Made by a program: the position numbers and the translations under genes. 64,000 nucleotides of DNA from Eubacteriales bacterium (GTDB lineage: Bacteria; Bacillota; Clostridia; Lachnospirales; Lachnospiraceae), in assembly GCA_030536555.1 (NCBI GenBank), contig JAUNPU010000014.1, forward strand, positions 1 through 64,000, given 5' to 3'. Shown here piece by piece: positions 15,928 through 24,475 of this stretch. Each line of letters opens with the position of its first letter. The stretch's first letter is position 1. The notes beneath the pieces were generated by a model. That model saw only the letters and a list, made by a program, of their open reading frames with translations. It was not told the origin of the DNA and did not search any database.

Positions 15928-17523
15928 CTACACAATTGCCTCCACAATAATCATGTCACCATAGGGCACATTTTTAACCACCACTTCTTTTTTCTTATTG
16001 AAGCAAAACGACAGTAAATATCCCTTTTTCAGATGATAACGCTCCAGATAGCCTGCAATCTGTTCTTCGCCCTCGCTGTTGTATTTCTCTCCATTCCAGA
16101 TTTTCATCTCAATCACAAACTGCTTTCCGAGATAATCCACAATCACATCCGTGCGTTTCGCATCTCTGGTTTCTGCCTCAATATAGTAATTCCCGGTACC
16201 GTTAATAATAGGTTTCAGATATAAAAGGAACAACTTTCGTCCATAATTTTCTACAAATTTCTGATCATTATCGCCATAGACATTGCTATAGTAGGACACG
16301 AATTTCTCAATCACCCGGTCCATATCCAGCATGCCGTTTCGTATAAACTGATTCTTATTCTTCTGCGCTTCCAGATACACCTGACTGGTCAGCTCCTCTT
16401 CGGACAGAAAATAATTGTAAAGGCTCATCTCAAAAATACGATTTGCAATCTTCACTGCCCCATGATCATCCTCGATATATCCAAACATTTCCCCCAAATC
16501 AATCACATTATTATATGGGTTATACGCCAGCCTGCTCCCCTGAAAAAGAATAGAATACAGCATATCCCGAAGTTCCGGATAGGTATTGATCTGCTTGATC
16601 AGGCTTTCAAACAGTGTCGTCTGTTCATTCAGAATCAACTTTACCGCTTCCCGCACACCATCTGCTGACCATGCGGCATTACCTTTCAGCCGTTCATTTT
16701 TTACACGGACATTGGAATCAATGGTTTTGCATGTCAGCGATACAAGGAATGGATAGCCGGAGGTGTATTCATAAATGCACTGTGACACCGCTCTGATATC
16801 CATGCCTGTATTATGGTCTGCCTCATATTCCTGAAGCATTCCTGCGATTCCCGCCTGAGAAAAGCTCATGTCCACATCAAATGTCTCTGCAATGTTCCAT
16901 GGGCTGTTGTATCTGTGTGTTGATTCCGGTCTTATCTTCAGTTCCAGATTTTTAATATCATACACACCAGCCAGAATTACAGAGTGGAATGTCGATGTCT
17001 CATCCCGGTCAAGGTAATAGCCCCGAAGCTGTGCCAGAAAATCAAGGAAAACCTGATTGTTGGAAGCACTGTCCACCTCATCGATCATCAGAACCACCGG
17101 CTTCTCTGCCGTGTCACACAGGTCACTGAGATAATGAAACAGCTGTCCAAGATTCGTGATATTCCCCTTCTGTGCAGCCTCCTCCATATCCTTCAGCAGC
17201 GCTTCTGAGAACCCGACGATTCTGTTCTTCGTATTATTGACGGTTTTCATCATCAACTCCACAAAAGAACGGGAAAAGATTGCTTCGTCCCCAAACTGGG
17301 CCGTGCTCAGCTTCTGAAAATCCAAAGAAATAACAGCATACGCCTGCTTCAATCGACCGGCCAGGAGTTGAAGCGTCGTCGTCTTTCCATACTGCCGTCC
17401 CCGGTTTATCACAAAGTAGTAACCCTGATCCACCATCCGGCTGATTTCTGACAGCTTATCATCGATATTAACCATATAATGCTTTTCCGGGATACAGCGT
17501 CCCGTCGTATTAAAGGTCTTCAT
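15928..17523 (-). CDS. AAA ATPase fused to a PD-(D/E)XK nuclease-like domain
   Basis: About 531 residues. The N-terminal AAA-ATPase-like domain has the P-loop GRQYGKTTTL, with a Walker B PVVLMIDEVDS about 120 residues later. The C-terminal 110 residues (YIEAETRDAKRTDVIVDY, then FVIEMKIWNG) fit the PD-(D/E)XK nuclease-like domain found at the end of this family, with an E-x-K core. The family is widespread in gut Clostridia and Bacteroidetes, often in several copies; its role is unknown, and mobility or defence links have been proposed. Base composition is more AT-rich than the flanks. The start is uncertain; ATGs at 17547 and 17601 are alternatives. Confidence 0.8.
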   Translation of the reverse strand: MKTFNTTGRCIPEKHYMVNIDDKLSEISRMVDQGYYFVINRGRQYGKTTTLQLLAGRLKQAYAVISLDFQKLSTAQFGDEAIFSRSFVELMMKTVNNTKNRIVGFSEALLKDMEEAAQKGNITNLGQLFHYLSDLCDTAEKPVVLMIDEVDSASNNQVFLDFLAQLRGYYLDRDETSTFHSVILAGVYDIKNLELKIRPESTHRYNSPWNIAETFDVDMSFSQAGIAGMLQEYEADHNTGMDIRAVSQCIYEYTSGYPFLVSLTCKTIDSNVRVKNERLKGNAAWSADGVREAVKLILNEQTTLFESLIKQINTYPELRDMLYSILFQGSRLAYNPYNNVIDLGEMFGYIEDDHGAVKIANRIFEMSLYNYFLSEEELTSQVYLEAQKNKNQFIRNGMLDMDRVIEKFVSYYSNVYGDNDQKFVENYGRKLFLLYLKPIINGTGNYYIEAETRDAKRTDVIVDYLGKQFVIEMKIWNGEKYNSEGEEQIAGYLERYHLKKGYLLSFCFNKKKEVVVKNVPYGDMIIVEAIV

Positions 17524-17605
17524 ATCTTCCCGCGCCCCTTTCTGCATTCCATTCCCTCTATCTCTCATTATATCCTGAAACCGGCTGTGAAACAACAGCA
17601 AAATA

Positions 17606-17640
17606 CAGGGCAGAAACCCGTCTCCACAGTTTCCGCCCTG
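17606..17640 (-). terminator. Terminator downstream of the dipeptidase gene
   Basis: CAGGGCAGAAAC (17606-17617) and GTTTCCGCCCTG (17629-17640) form a stem with one mismatch. On the minus strand it is followed by TATTTTGC. Confidence 0.65.
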
Positions 17641-17667
17641 CTCTTATACGATCAATCCGCTATATTC

Positions 17668-19071
17668 TTATTTACACAGATCCACAATCACCTGTGCGAA
17701 CATCTTGGCACTTAAAACCAGCTCCTCCACCACTGCGAACTCGTCTGCGCCGTGCATCTTGTTGTCGGTACCCGGCATGGATGCGCCGAATGCAACGCCG
17801 TTCTTCAGGCTGTGCACGTAGGTGCCGCCGCCGATTGCCAGGCACTCGCCCTTCTTGCCGGTGTAGGTCTCGTATGCACGAAGCAGCGTGCGGACGAACT
17901 CAGAATCACCGTCCACCATATGCGGCGGACTCATGGAATCTGTCAGGAAATTCAGACCGCTCTCCGTCATCTTTGCCTTGACTACGTTCAGCACGTTCTC
18001 CTCGTTGCCGCATACAGATACACGGCTGTCGAACTCACCGTCCAGACCGGATGCGTCCACGGTCAGCATGGAGAATGCCAGGGTCAGTCTGCCGGATACC
18101 TCATCGGTCATATCCACGCCCAGCGTGGTGCCGTTCACGTCACCGTGAGGCATCAGAGCTGCCACACTCTTCACTGCATCCATCTGCGGGCAGGCTGCAA
18201 ACGGCAGCTTGCACAGCAGTACCAGCAGAGCGGTCAGCGCATTGTTGCCCTCTTCCGGAGTGGACGCATGTGCACCCTTGCCGACAGCCGTGATGGTGCA
18301 GAATGCGCCGTCCTGTGCCAGCTCAAAGGTCACGCCGGTCTCGGTCTCCGCTGCCTTTGCAGCGTCAGCCAGAACAGCTCCGTCCATACCTTCCACGGTT
18401 GCTTTTGCCTTGCCCGGAACCACATTGATCTTGGTGCCTGCCTTGACACTCACCAGTCTCGGCAGTGCCTCAGACGGATCAAAGCTTGCTGTAAAATGTC
18501 CGGACAGGCGGCCCTTCTCCACATTCACCACCGGATACTCGCCATCCGGGGAGAAGGTCATCGGAGCTTCCTTTTCCACAGCATAGTAGTGCTTGATATC
18601 GGAGCTTCCGCACTCCTCATCGGTTCCCATAATCAGACGTACATTCTTAGTCAGCGGAATGCCCAGTTCCTTTACGGCACGCATTGCATAGAGCGCAGCC
18701 ACTGCCGGTCCCTTGTCGTCTGCGGTTCCACGACCGTACAGCTTTCCGTCCTTCACAATCGGATCAAACGGTCCGGTTACTTCCCAGCCTTCCCCTGCCG
18801 GAACCACATCCAGGTGAGCCAGGATATCCAGCTGCTTCGGCATCTCATTTAAGTCCACACAGCCTACATAGCCGTCATAATCCACTACATCAAATCCGTA
18901 ACCCTCTGCCATATCCAGAGCCGCGTCCAGACACTCTGCCGGTCCCGGACCGTAGGGCATATCCTCCTCTGCCGGCATCCGCTCGCTGTTGATGCGGCAG
19001 AGCTCGCAGATATCCTCGATCATCTCGTCCACATGGGCATCGATAAAGGCGTCAATTTTTTCCTTGTACAT
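17668..19071 (-). CDS. pepV: M20-family dipeptidase (PepV/Sapep)
   Basis: 467 residues, typical for PepV. The metal-binding residues are visible: H86 in LAHLDVVPAG, the aspartates of GRGTADDKGP (118-119), E152-E153 in GTDEECGSSD, D176 in SPDGEYPV and a C-terminal histidine in NKMHGADEF. A lid/dimerisation domain is inserted in the middle. It is a cytoplasmic di-zinc dipeptidase that releases N-terminal residues from dipeptides. It is followed by a terminator and preceded by yqeY after 27 bases. Confidence 0.92.
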   Translation of the reverse strand: MYKEKIDAFIDAHVDEMIEDICELCRINSERMPAEEDMPYGPGPAECLDAALDMAEGYGFDVVDYDGYVGCVDLNEMPKQLDILAHLDVVPAGEGWEVTGPFDPIVKDGKLYGRGTADDKGPAVAALYAMRAVKELGIPLTKNVRLIMGTDEECGSSDIKHYYAVEKEAPMTFSPDGEYPVVNVEKGRLSGHFTASFDPSEALPRLVSVKAGTKINVVPGKAKATVEGMDGAVLADAAKAAETETGVTFELAQDGAFCTITAVGKGAHASTPEEGNNALTALLVLLCKLPFAACPQMDAVKSVAALMPHGDVNGTTLGVDMTDEVSGRLTLAFSMLTVDASGLDGEFDSRVSVCGNEENVLNVVKAKMTESGLNFLTDSMSPPHMVDGDSEFVRTLLRAYETYTGKKGECLAIGGGTYVHSLKNGVAFGASMPGTDNKMHGADEFAVVEELVLSAKMFAQVIVDLCK

Positions 19072-19098
19072 GGTAAGTCCCCTCCTGATAATGTTTTA

Positions 19099-19545
19099 TT
19101 ATTTCATCATGTCGGCAAGCGTCTGGTTCACCAGCTTGCCGTCTGCCTTGCCTTTTACCTTCGGCATCAGCACCTTCATGATCTTACCCTTGTCAGCACC
19201 GGTCGGCTTCTCAATGCCAAGCTCTGCCAGTACCCCTCTGATCACTTCCGTGATCTGCTCCACATTCATATCCTCCGGAGCAAATTCCTTGAATACAGCC
19301 AGTCTTGCTGCTGCCTCCGCCTTGATATCCTCGCGGTCTGCCGGAGCGGTATCATAAGTCTCCTGCGTCTGACGGATCTCCTTCTTCACAACTGCGTTCT
19401 CTTCGTCTTCCGTCAGCGGTTCACGCTTGTCGATCTCTGCGTTTTTAAGCGCGGAAAGAAGGGCGGAAAGAGACTCTTTGCGTTCTTTGTCTTTTGCCTT
19501 CATGGCTGCTACCATTGCTGCTCTTACTACATCGATCTTACTCAT
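19099..19545 (-). CDS. yqeY: GatB/YqeY domain protein
   Basis: 148 residues, the normal stand-alone YqeY length. The start MSKIDVVRAAMVAAMKAKDK, the middle DIKAEAAARLAVFKEFAP and the end LVNQTLADMM are typical. The fold matches the C-terminal tRNA-binding domain of GatB; its own function is not established. AAAGGAG lies upstream. It is separated from prfC by 210 bases of highly folded, repetitive sequence. Confidence 0.93.
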   Translation of the reverse strand: MSKIDVVRAAMVAAMKAKDKERKESLSALLSALKNAEIDKREPLTEDEENAVVKKEIRQTQETYDTAPADREDIKAEAAARLAVFKEFAPEDMNVEQITEVIRGVLAELGIEKPTGADKGKIMKVLMPKVKGKADGKLVNQTLADMMK

Positions 19546-19569
19546 AATACTGCAACTCCTTTTCTTTTA

Positions 19570-19746
19570 TTATTTGTGATTGCTGCTCCGCCAGCACTAC
19601 GTGTTATTGGTGATTACTGCTCCGCCATGCACCCAGCCCTGAAACCTGACGGTCTCAGGGCTGTACGGCTGTCGCCGTATAAGGATTGTCACGTATCACT
19701 GGCAGAGTGGGCAAGCCCCCTCCGCCAGCACTACGTGCCAATCCTT
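19570..19746. repeat. Folded intergenic element with direct and inverted repeats
   Basis: The prfC-yqeY gap holds no gene. It contains two 24-base near-identical direct repeats (19570-19593 and 19604-19627) and two exact 18-base copies of CTCCGCCAGCACTACGTG (19586-19603, 19720-19737). Three consecutive hairpins follow: 19634-19663 (CAGCCCTGA/TCAGGGCTG), 19664-19679 (TACGGC/GCCGTA), and a long one at 19681-19746, where 25 of 31 positions pair around a CAAG loop. It may be a non-autonomous mobile repeat, an RNA processing site or a regulatory leader of yqeY. Confidence 0.75.
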
Positions 19747-19756
19747 GCATGGCTCC

Positions 19757-21385
19757 TTAGCTGCGCCCAAACTCACTTAATTTCAGTCCCGGATTTCGCT
19801 CCTCAACCATACCCACACTCCAGCTGTTGACAAACAGCAGCAGCGGGTTGTCCTTTAAGTCCTTGATGCGCTTCATGTCGGAGGTACCCTGGATCTTGGC
19901 TACATCCACAGACTCCTTGTTCTCGATCCAGCGGATGTACTCGTATGGAAGCTTCTCCAGCTTCACCTCTACATTGTACTCGCTTTCCAGTCGGTAGGTC
20001 AATACCTCGAACTGCAGCTCGCCTACCACGCCGACGATAATCTCTTCCATGCCGGTGTTGAACTCCTGGAAGATCTGGATTGCACCTTCCTGTGCGATCT
20101 GGCTGACACCCTTTAAGAACTGCTTGCGCTTCATGGTGTCGATCTGGCGCACTCTCGCGAAATGCTCCGGAGCGAAGGTCGGGATGCCCTCGAACTCGAA
20201 CTTCTCATTGCTTGCGCACAGGGTATCTCCGATGGAGAAAATGCCCGGATCGAACACACCGATGATATCGCCTGCGTAAGCTTCCTCCACGATCTTTCTG
20301 TCCTGTGCCATCATCTGCTGAGGCTGGGACAGGCGGATCTTCTTGCCGCCCTGCACATGGTTGACCTCCATGCCTGCCTCGAACTTGCCGGATACGATTC
20401 GCATAAATGCAATACGGTCCCGGTGTGCCTTGTTCATGTTCGCCTGAATCTTAAATACAAATGCGGAGAAATCATCCTTGAACGGGTCGATTTCCCGGCT
20501 GATTGCCTGTCTTGCCAGCGGAGAAGAGGTCATCTTCAGGAAATGCTGCAGGAAGGTCTCCACACCGAAGTTGGTCAGTGCGGAACCGAAAAATACCGGT
20601 GACAGATTGCCTCTGCTGACCCGGTCCATATCGAACTCATCCGCCGCGCCGTCAAGCAGCTCGATCTCGTCCATCAGCTGCTGGTGGTAGTCTGCGCCGA
20701 TCACAGCCTCCACATCCGTTCCTTCCACATCGTAGACCTGGGTCGCAACCTCCTTCTGTCCGCCCATGGCAGCAGTGAAGGTGGTGATGGTCTTCTCATG
20801 GCGGTCATAGACGCCCTTGAAGTTCTTGCCGCAGCCGATGGGCCAGTTGATCGGGCAGGTGCGGATGCCCAGCACATTCTCGATCTCATCCATCAGCTCG
20901 AAGGGATCTCTGGCTTCACGGTCCATCTTGTTGATGAAGGTGAAGATCGGAATCCCGCGCATCACGCAGACCTTAAACAGCTTGATGGTCTGCGCCTCCA
21001 CACCTTTGGAGCCGTCGATGACCATGACCGCGCTGTCCGCCGCCATCAGGGTACGGTAGGTATCCTCTGAGAAGTCCTGATGTCCCGGGGTATCCAGAAT
21101 GTTGATGCAGTAATTATCGTATTCAAACTGCAGTACGGATGAGGTAACGGAAATACCTCTCTCCTTCTCGATCTCCATCCAGTCCGATACGGCATGCTTT
21201 GCCGCCTTTCGTCCCTTTACGGTACCAGCCAGATTGATGGCGCCGCCGTAAAGCAGGAACTTCTCCGTCAGGGTGGTCTTACCTGCATCCGGGTGGGAAA
21301 TAATGGCAAAGGTTCTTCGTTTCTTTATCTGTTCACTTAAATTTGGCAAGGTTTGTCCTCCGAAAACTTCATTCTTGTTTGTCAT
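19757..21385 (-). CDS. prfC: Peptide chain release factor 3
   Basis: 542 residues, usual for RF3. GTPase motifs are present: G1 SHPDAGKTTLTEKFL, G3 DTPGHQDFSEDTYR and G4 NKMDRE. An EF-Tu-like domain 2 and the RF3-specific C-terminal domain follow. RF3 recycles RF1/RF2 from terminating ribosomes with GTP. The C-terminus (GLKLSEFGRS) ends right beside the folded repeat element. Confidence 0.96.
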   Translation of the reverse strand: MTNKNEVFGGQTLPNLSEQIKKRRTFAIISHPDAGKTTLTEKFLLYGGAINLAGTVKGRKAAKHAVSDWMEIEKERGISVTSSVLQFEYDNYCINILDTPGHQDFSEDTYRTLMAADSAVMVIDGSKGVEAQTIKLFKVCVMRGIPIFTFINKMDREARDPFELMDEIENVLGIRTCPINWPIGCGKNFKGVYDRHEKTITTFTAAMGGQKEVATQVYDVEGTDVEAVIGADYHQQLMDEIELLDGAADEFDMDRVSRGNLSPVFFGSALTNFGVETFLQHFLKMTSSPLARQAISREIDPFKDDFSAFVFKIQANMNKAHRDRIAFMRIVSGKFEAGMEVNHVQGGKKIRLSQPQQMMAQDRKIVEEAYAGDIIGVFDPGIFSIGDTLCASNEKFEFEGIPTFAPEHFARVRQIDTMKRKQFLKGVSQIAQEGAIQIFQEFNTGMEEIIVGVVGELQFEVLTYRLESEYNVEVKLEKLPYEYIRWIENKESVDVAKIQGTSDMKRIKDLKDNPLLLFVNSWSVGMVEERNPGLKLSEFGRS

Positions 21386-21409
21386 GCAGTGGGTACAGCT
21401 CTATTCTGC

Positions 21410-22309
21410 TTACCGATTCTCACACTGCGCTTTGTTTATGTGTACAACCCAACATTGTACCAGAGAAATCCAGCTTTGACAACATGGTTCCACAGAATTT
21501 GAACGATTTCCGGCAGTTTCTTCTGTGGCAAGAGCCAGACCATGCCTTCCCGACGGGTAAAGATGCATCTCAAAGCTCACACCGTGCTTCTTGAGAGCCG
21601 CCGCCAGCAGCAGACTGTTCTCCACCGGCACCGTCTCATCCGTGACCGTGTGCCACAGAAATACCGGCGGCATGTCCTCTGTCACCTGCTTTTCCAGAGA
21701 GACCAGCTCCAGAAGATCCGTCTCCGACCGGGCATCCCCGCTTCTGCGTTCCCCGTCGGCAGCCGCACGCCGCAGTCCGGCATCGGTCTCCTCTCCCAGA
21801 AGCTGTTCAAAGGAACCTGCATGGCGGTACTCCCCGGATGTAATCACCGGATAGCACAGAATGAGACCGTTGGGCTTCACCTGCTCCGGTGTCTTCCCGA
21901 TGGCTTCCCAGGCAATGGGACGATTCCAGAAGGTTCCCATGCTGCATGCCAGATGTCCCCCGGCAGAGAAGCCGCAGGGCAGAATCATCTGCTCATCCAC
22001 ATGCCACTGCCGGGCATGCTCCCGGATCGTGGCGACAGCCAGCGCCAGCTCCCGCAGGGACACCGGAAACCGCACCGGCGCCACACTGTACTCCAGAATA
22101 CAGGCGTGATATCCCATACTCAGAAACTGCATGACGATCGGCTCCTTCTCCCTGTCTGATCTGCGGTGATATCCTCCGCCCGGAATCACCACCACCATAG
22201 GGCGCTTCTTCTCCGGCGCCACGCTGATGGCATCCAGAAGATATAATTTCAGTTCCGCCGGGCCCTCTGTCTGTCCCGGCACTGTCAGCTTCATCGTCTC
22301 GTATCTCAT
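21410..22309 (-). CDS. Alpha/beta hydrolase, acetyl-xylan-esterase-like
   Basis: 299 residues. It carries the oxyanion motif PGGGYHRRSDRE near 44-55, the nucleophile elbow GFSAGGHLA, a late aspartate in HTVTDETVP and the histidine in PSGRHGLALA. This pattern matches the cytoplasmic carbohydrate esterase group close to BD-FAE and XynB-type acetyl esterases, so removal of acetyl groups from sugars is likely. A charged insert (GERRSGDARSETD) near 205 is unusual. It overlaps coaBC by four bases (ATGA), which points to one transcript though not to a shared function. Confidence 0.82.
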   Translation of the reverse strand: MRYETMKLTVPGQTEGPAELKLYLLDAISVAPEKKRPMVVVIPGGGYHRRSDREKEPIVMQFLSMGYHACILEYSVAPVRFPVSLRELALAVATIREHARQWHVDEQMILPCGFSAGGHLACSMGTFWNRPIAWEAIGKTPEQVKPNGLILCYPVITSGEYRHAGSFEQLLGEETDAGLRRAAADGERRSGDARSETDLLELVSLEKQVTEDMPPVFLWHTVTDETVPVENSLLLAAALKKHGVSFEMHLYPSGRHGLALATEETAGNRSNSVEPCCQSWISLVQCWVVHINKAQCENR

Positions 22310-23517
22310 GCTCTGTCCTGCATCCTTCCATTTACCCCGAAGATCCGGTTCAGCAGCTCATGTGCCACCTCAGCCTTGCTCATGATCTCCAGCTCTTCCG
22401 CCCCGTCCTTCGTAATGATCGTCACAATATTGGTGTCCGTGCCGAATCCGGCACCCTTCACCTTCAGATTGTTGGCAACGATCATGTCGATATGCTTCTT
22501 CTCCAGCTTGGCTCTGGAGTTCTCCAGCATGTGCTCCGTCTCCATGGAGAATCCGCACAGAACCTGCCCCTCTCTCCGGTGAGCTCCCAGCCATGCAAGA
22601 ATATCATCGGTCCGCTCCAGCTCGATGGCCATGTCCCCGTCCTTCTTCTTGGTCTTCTCCGTATTGACGAACTTCGGACGGTAGTCCGCCACCGCCGCCG
22701 CCTTGATAATGGCATCCTGCTCACCGCTCACCGCAGTCACCGCCTCGAACATATCCCGGGCACTGGTGACCGGAACCACCTTCACTCCCAGCGGTGCCGG
22801 AAGCTCCACCGGCCCGCTGACCAGCGTCACCTCCGCCCCTCTTCTGGCGGCATCCACCGCGATGGCATAGCCCATCTTGCCGGTGGAGTGGTTGGTGATG
22901 TACCGGACCGGATCGATGGCCTCTCTGGTCGGTCCCGCAGTCACCAGCACCTTCCTGCCGGTCAGGTCCTTCTCCAGGGCGATCTCATTCATAATGTACT
23001 CAAACAGCTCCGACGGCTCCGGCATCTTCCCCGCCCCGGTGTCACCGCAGGCAAGATATCCGCTTGCCGGCTCAATGACCTTCATGCCGTATCTCCGGCA
23101 GATGTCCAGATTGTCCTGGGTAATGGAATTCTCGTACATCTGGGTATTCATGGCAGGCACCACGTATTTCGGCTTTTTGCAGGCGAGAAAGGTGGTGGTC
23201 AGCATATCATCCGCCAGCCCGTGGGCGATCTTTGCGATCACATTGGCGGTCGCCGGGGCGATCATGAAGATATCCGCCTTCTTCGCCAGGGATACGTGCT
23301 CCACCTGAAACTGAAAATTCCGGTCAAAGGTATCCACCAGACATTTATTTCCCGTCAGAGATTCGAAGGTAATCGGATTGATAAAGTTGGTCGCATGCTC
23401 CGTCATGATCACTTCCACATCCGCATGCTGCTTCTTCAGCATGCTGGCAAGGCTGGCGATCTTGTAGGCGGCGATTCCGCCTGTCACTCCCAGCACCACA
23501 GTTTTTCCTTTTAACAT
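22306..23517 (-). CDS. coaBC: Bifunctional phosphopantothenoylcysteine decarboxylase/synthetase
   Basis: 403 residues. The N-terminal CoaC flavoprotein domain (1-185) has the start LGVTGGIAAYKIA, a catalytic histidine in VEHVSLAK and the motif PAMNTQMYEN. The C-terminal CoaB domain (about 190-400) has TAGPTREAIDPVRYITNHST with the CTP/peptide binding loop. It joins 4-phosphopantothenate and cysteine, then decarboxylates the product to 4-phosphopantetheine. It is divergent from coaX, the preceding pathway kinase, so CoA genes face each other across an 86-base promoter region. Confidence 0.96.
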   Translation of the reverse strand: MLKGKTVVLGVTGGIAAYKIASLASMLKKQHADVEVIMTEHATNFINPITFESLTGNKCLVDTFDRNFQFQVEHVSLAKKADIFMIAPATANVIAKIAHGLADDMLTTTFLACKKPKYVVPAMNTQMYENSITQDNLDICRRYGMKVIEPASGYLACGDTGAGKMPEPSELFEYIMNEIALEKDLTGRKVLVTAGPTREAIDPVRYITNHSTGKMGYAIAVDAARRGAEVTLVSGPVELPAPLGVKVVPVTSARDMFEAVTAVSGEQDAIIKAAAVADYRPKFVNTEKTKKKDGDMAIELERTDDILAWLGAHRREGQVLCGFSMETEHMLENSRAKLEKKHIDMIVANNLKVKGAGFGTDTNIVTIITKDGAEELEIMSKAEVAHELLNRIFGVNGRMQDRA

Positions 23518-23537
23518 GAGCTTCCTCCTGCAAAACG

Positions 23538-23566
23538 TTGTTTTTTGCGCTAAAATATGCTAGGAT
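23538..23566 (+). promoter_or_regulatory. Possible promoter of coaX
   Basis: TTGTTT (23538-23543), 17 bases, TAGGAT (23561-23566), 38 bases before the coaX ATG. Only moderately close to consensus. Confidence 0.4.
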
Positions 23567-23603
23567 TATACCACAAATTATTTCCTATTGAAAGGAGTTC
23601 CCC

Positions 23604-24389
23604 ATGATTTTAGCAATCGATATGGGCAATACCAATATCGTCATCGGCGGTATTGATTCTGAGAAAACACATTTTGAAGAGCGCGTCACCACAGACCGCC
23701 AGAAGACCAGTCTGGAGTACGCCATCCATATAAAGAATATCCTGGAGATCCACAACATCAAGATTTCCCAGGTGGAAGGCGCCATCATTTCCTCTGTAGT
23801 ACCGCCGCTGAACGCAACCATTTCCTCCGCCGTGAAGAAGATCTTCGGCTTCCGTCCCATGCTTGTGGGCGCCGGGATGAAGACCGGCCTCAACATCATT
23901 ATGGACAACCCCAAGACCGTGGGCAGCGACATGATCGTGGACGCTGTGGCAGCGATCCGGGAGTACCCGTGTCCGATCATCATCATCGACATGGGCACCG
24001 CCACCACCATGAGCGTGGTGGACCACTCCGGCAACTACATCGGCGGCACCATTCTGCCGGGTCTCAAGATGTCTCTGGAATCCCTGAGCAGCAAGACCGC
24101 TCAGCTTCCGCACATCAGTCTGGAGATTCCGTCCAGAGTCATCGGAAAGAATACCATCGACTGCATGCGCAGCGGCATCATGTATGGAAATGCCGGCATG
24201 CTGGACGGCATTCTGGACCGTATGGAGGAAGAGCTGGGTGAGAAGCCGACGGTGATCGCCACCGGCGGACTGTCCCGCTTCGTTGTCCCGCTCTGCCGGC
24301 ATGAGATCACCTATGACGAATCTCTGCTGTTAAAGGGGCTTCTGATCCTGTATGAGAAGAACCACACCGGGGCAGCCTCAGCAAAGTAA
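23604..24389 (+). CDS. coaX: Type III pantothenate kinase
   Basis: 261 residues, normal for CoaX. The motifs are ILAIDMGNTN at the start (phosphate loop), a DMGTATT motif near 130 with the catalytic aspartate, and IATGGLSRF near the end. It uses ATP and a monovalent cation to make 4-phosphopantothenate and is insensitive to CoA feedback in the family. AAAGGAG precedes the ATG. It is transcribed away from coaBC and is followed by its own terminator. Confidence 0.96.
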   Translation: MILAIDMGNTNIVIGGIDSEKTHFEERVTTDRQKTSLEYAIHIKNILEIHNIKISQVEGAIISSVVPPLNATISSAVKKIFGFRPMLVGAGMKTGLNIIMDNPKTVGSDMIVDAVAAIREYPCPIIIIDMGTATTMSVVDHSGNYIGGTILPGLKMSLESLSSKTAQLPHISLEIPSRVIGKNTIDCMRSGIMYGNAGMLDGILDRMEEELGEKPTVIATGGLSRFVVPLCRHEITYDESLLLKGLLILYEKNHTGAASAK

Positions 24390-24403
24390 TCCTGTTATAT
24401 CAA

Positions 24404-24452
24404 AATCCCGACCGTGCAGAAGACGTTTCCTCTGCCCTGCCGGGATTCTTTT
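24404..24452 (+). terminator. Terminator of coaX
   Basis: AATCCCG (24404-24410) and CGGGATT (24441-24447) with an inner GCAGA/TCTGC stem, followed by CTTTTT. Lies 15 bases past the coaX stop. Confidence 0.8.
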
Positions 24453-24475
24453 TATCCTGTTATCCTGTATTCGGT

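Noticed and set aside
21410..22309. Frameshift at the C-terminus of the esterase (odd tail ending in NKAQCENR)
   Set aside because: The tail still fits the expected CQSWI-L--W pattern of the family, so no frameshift is needed.
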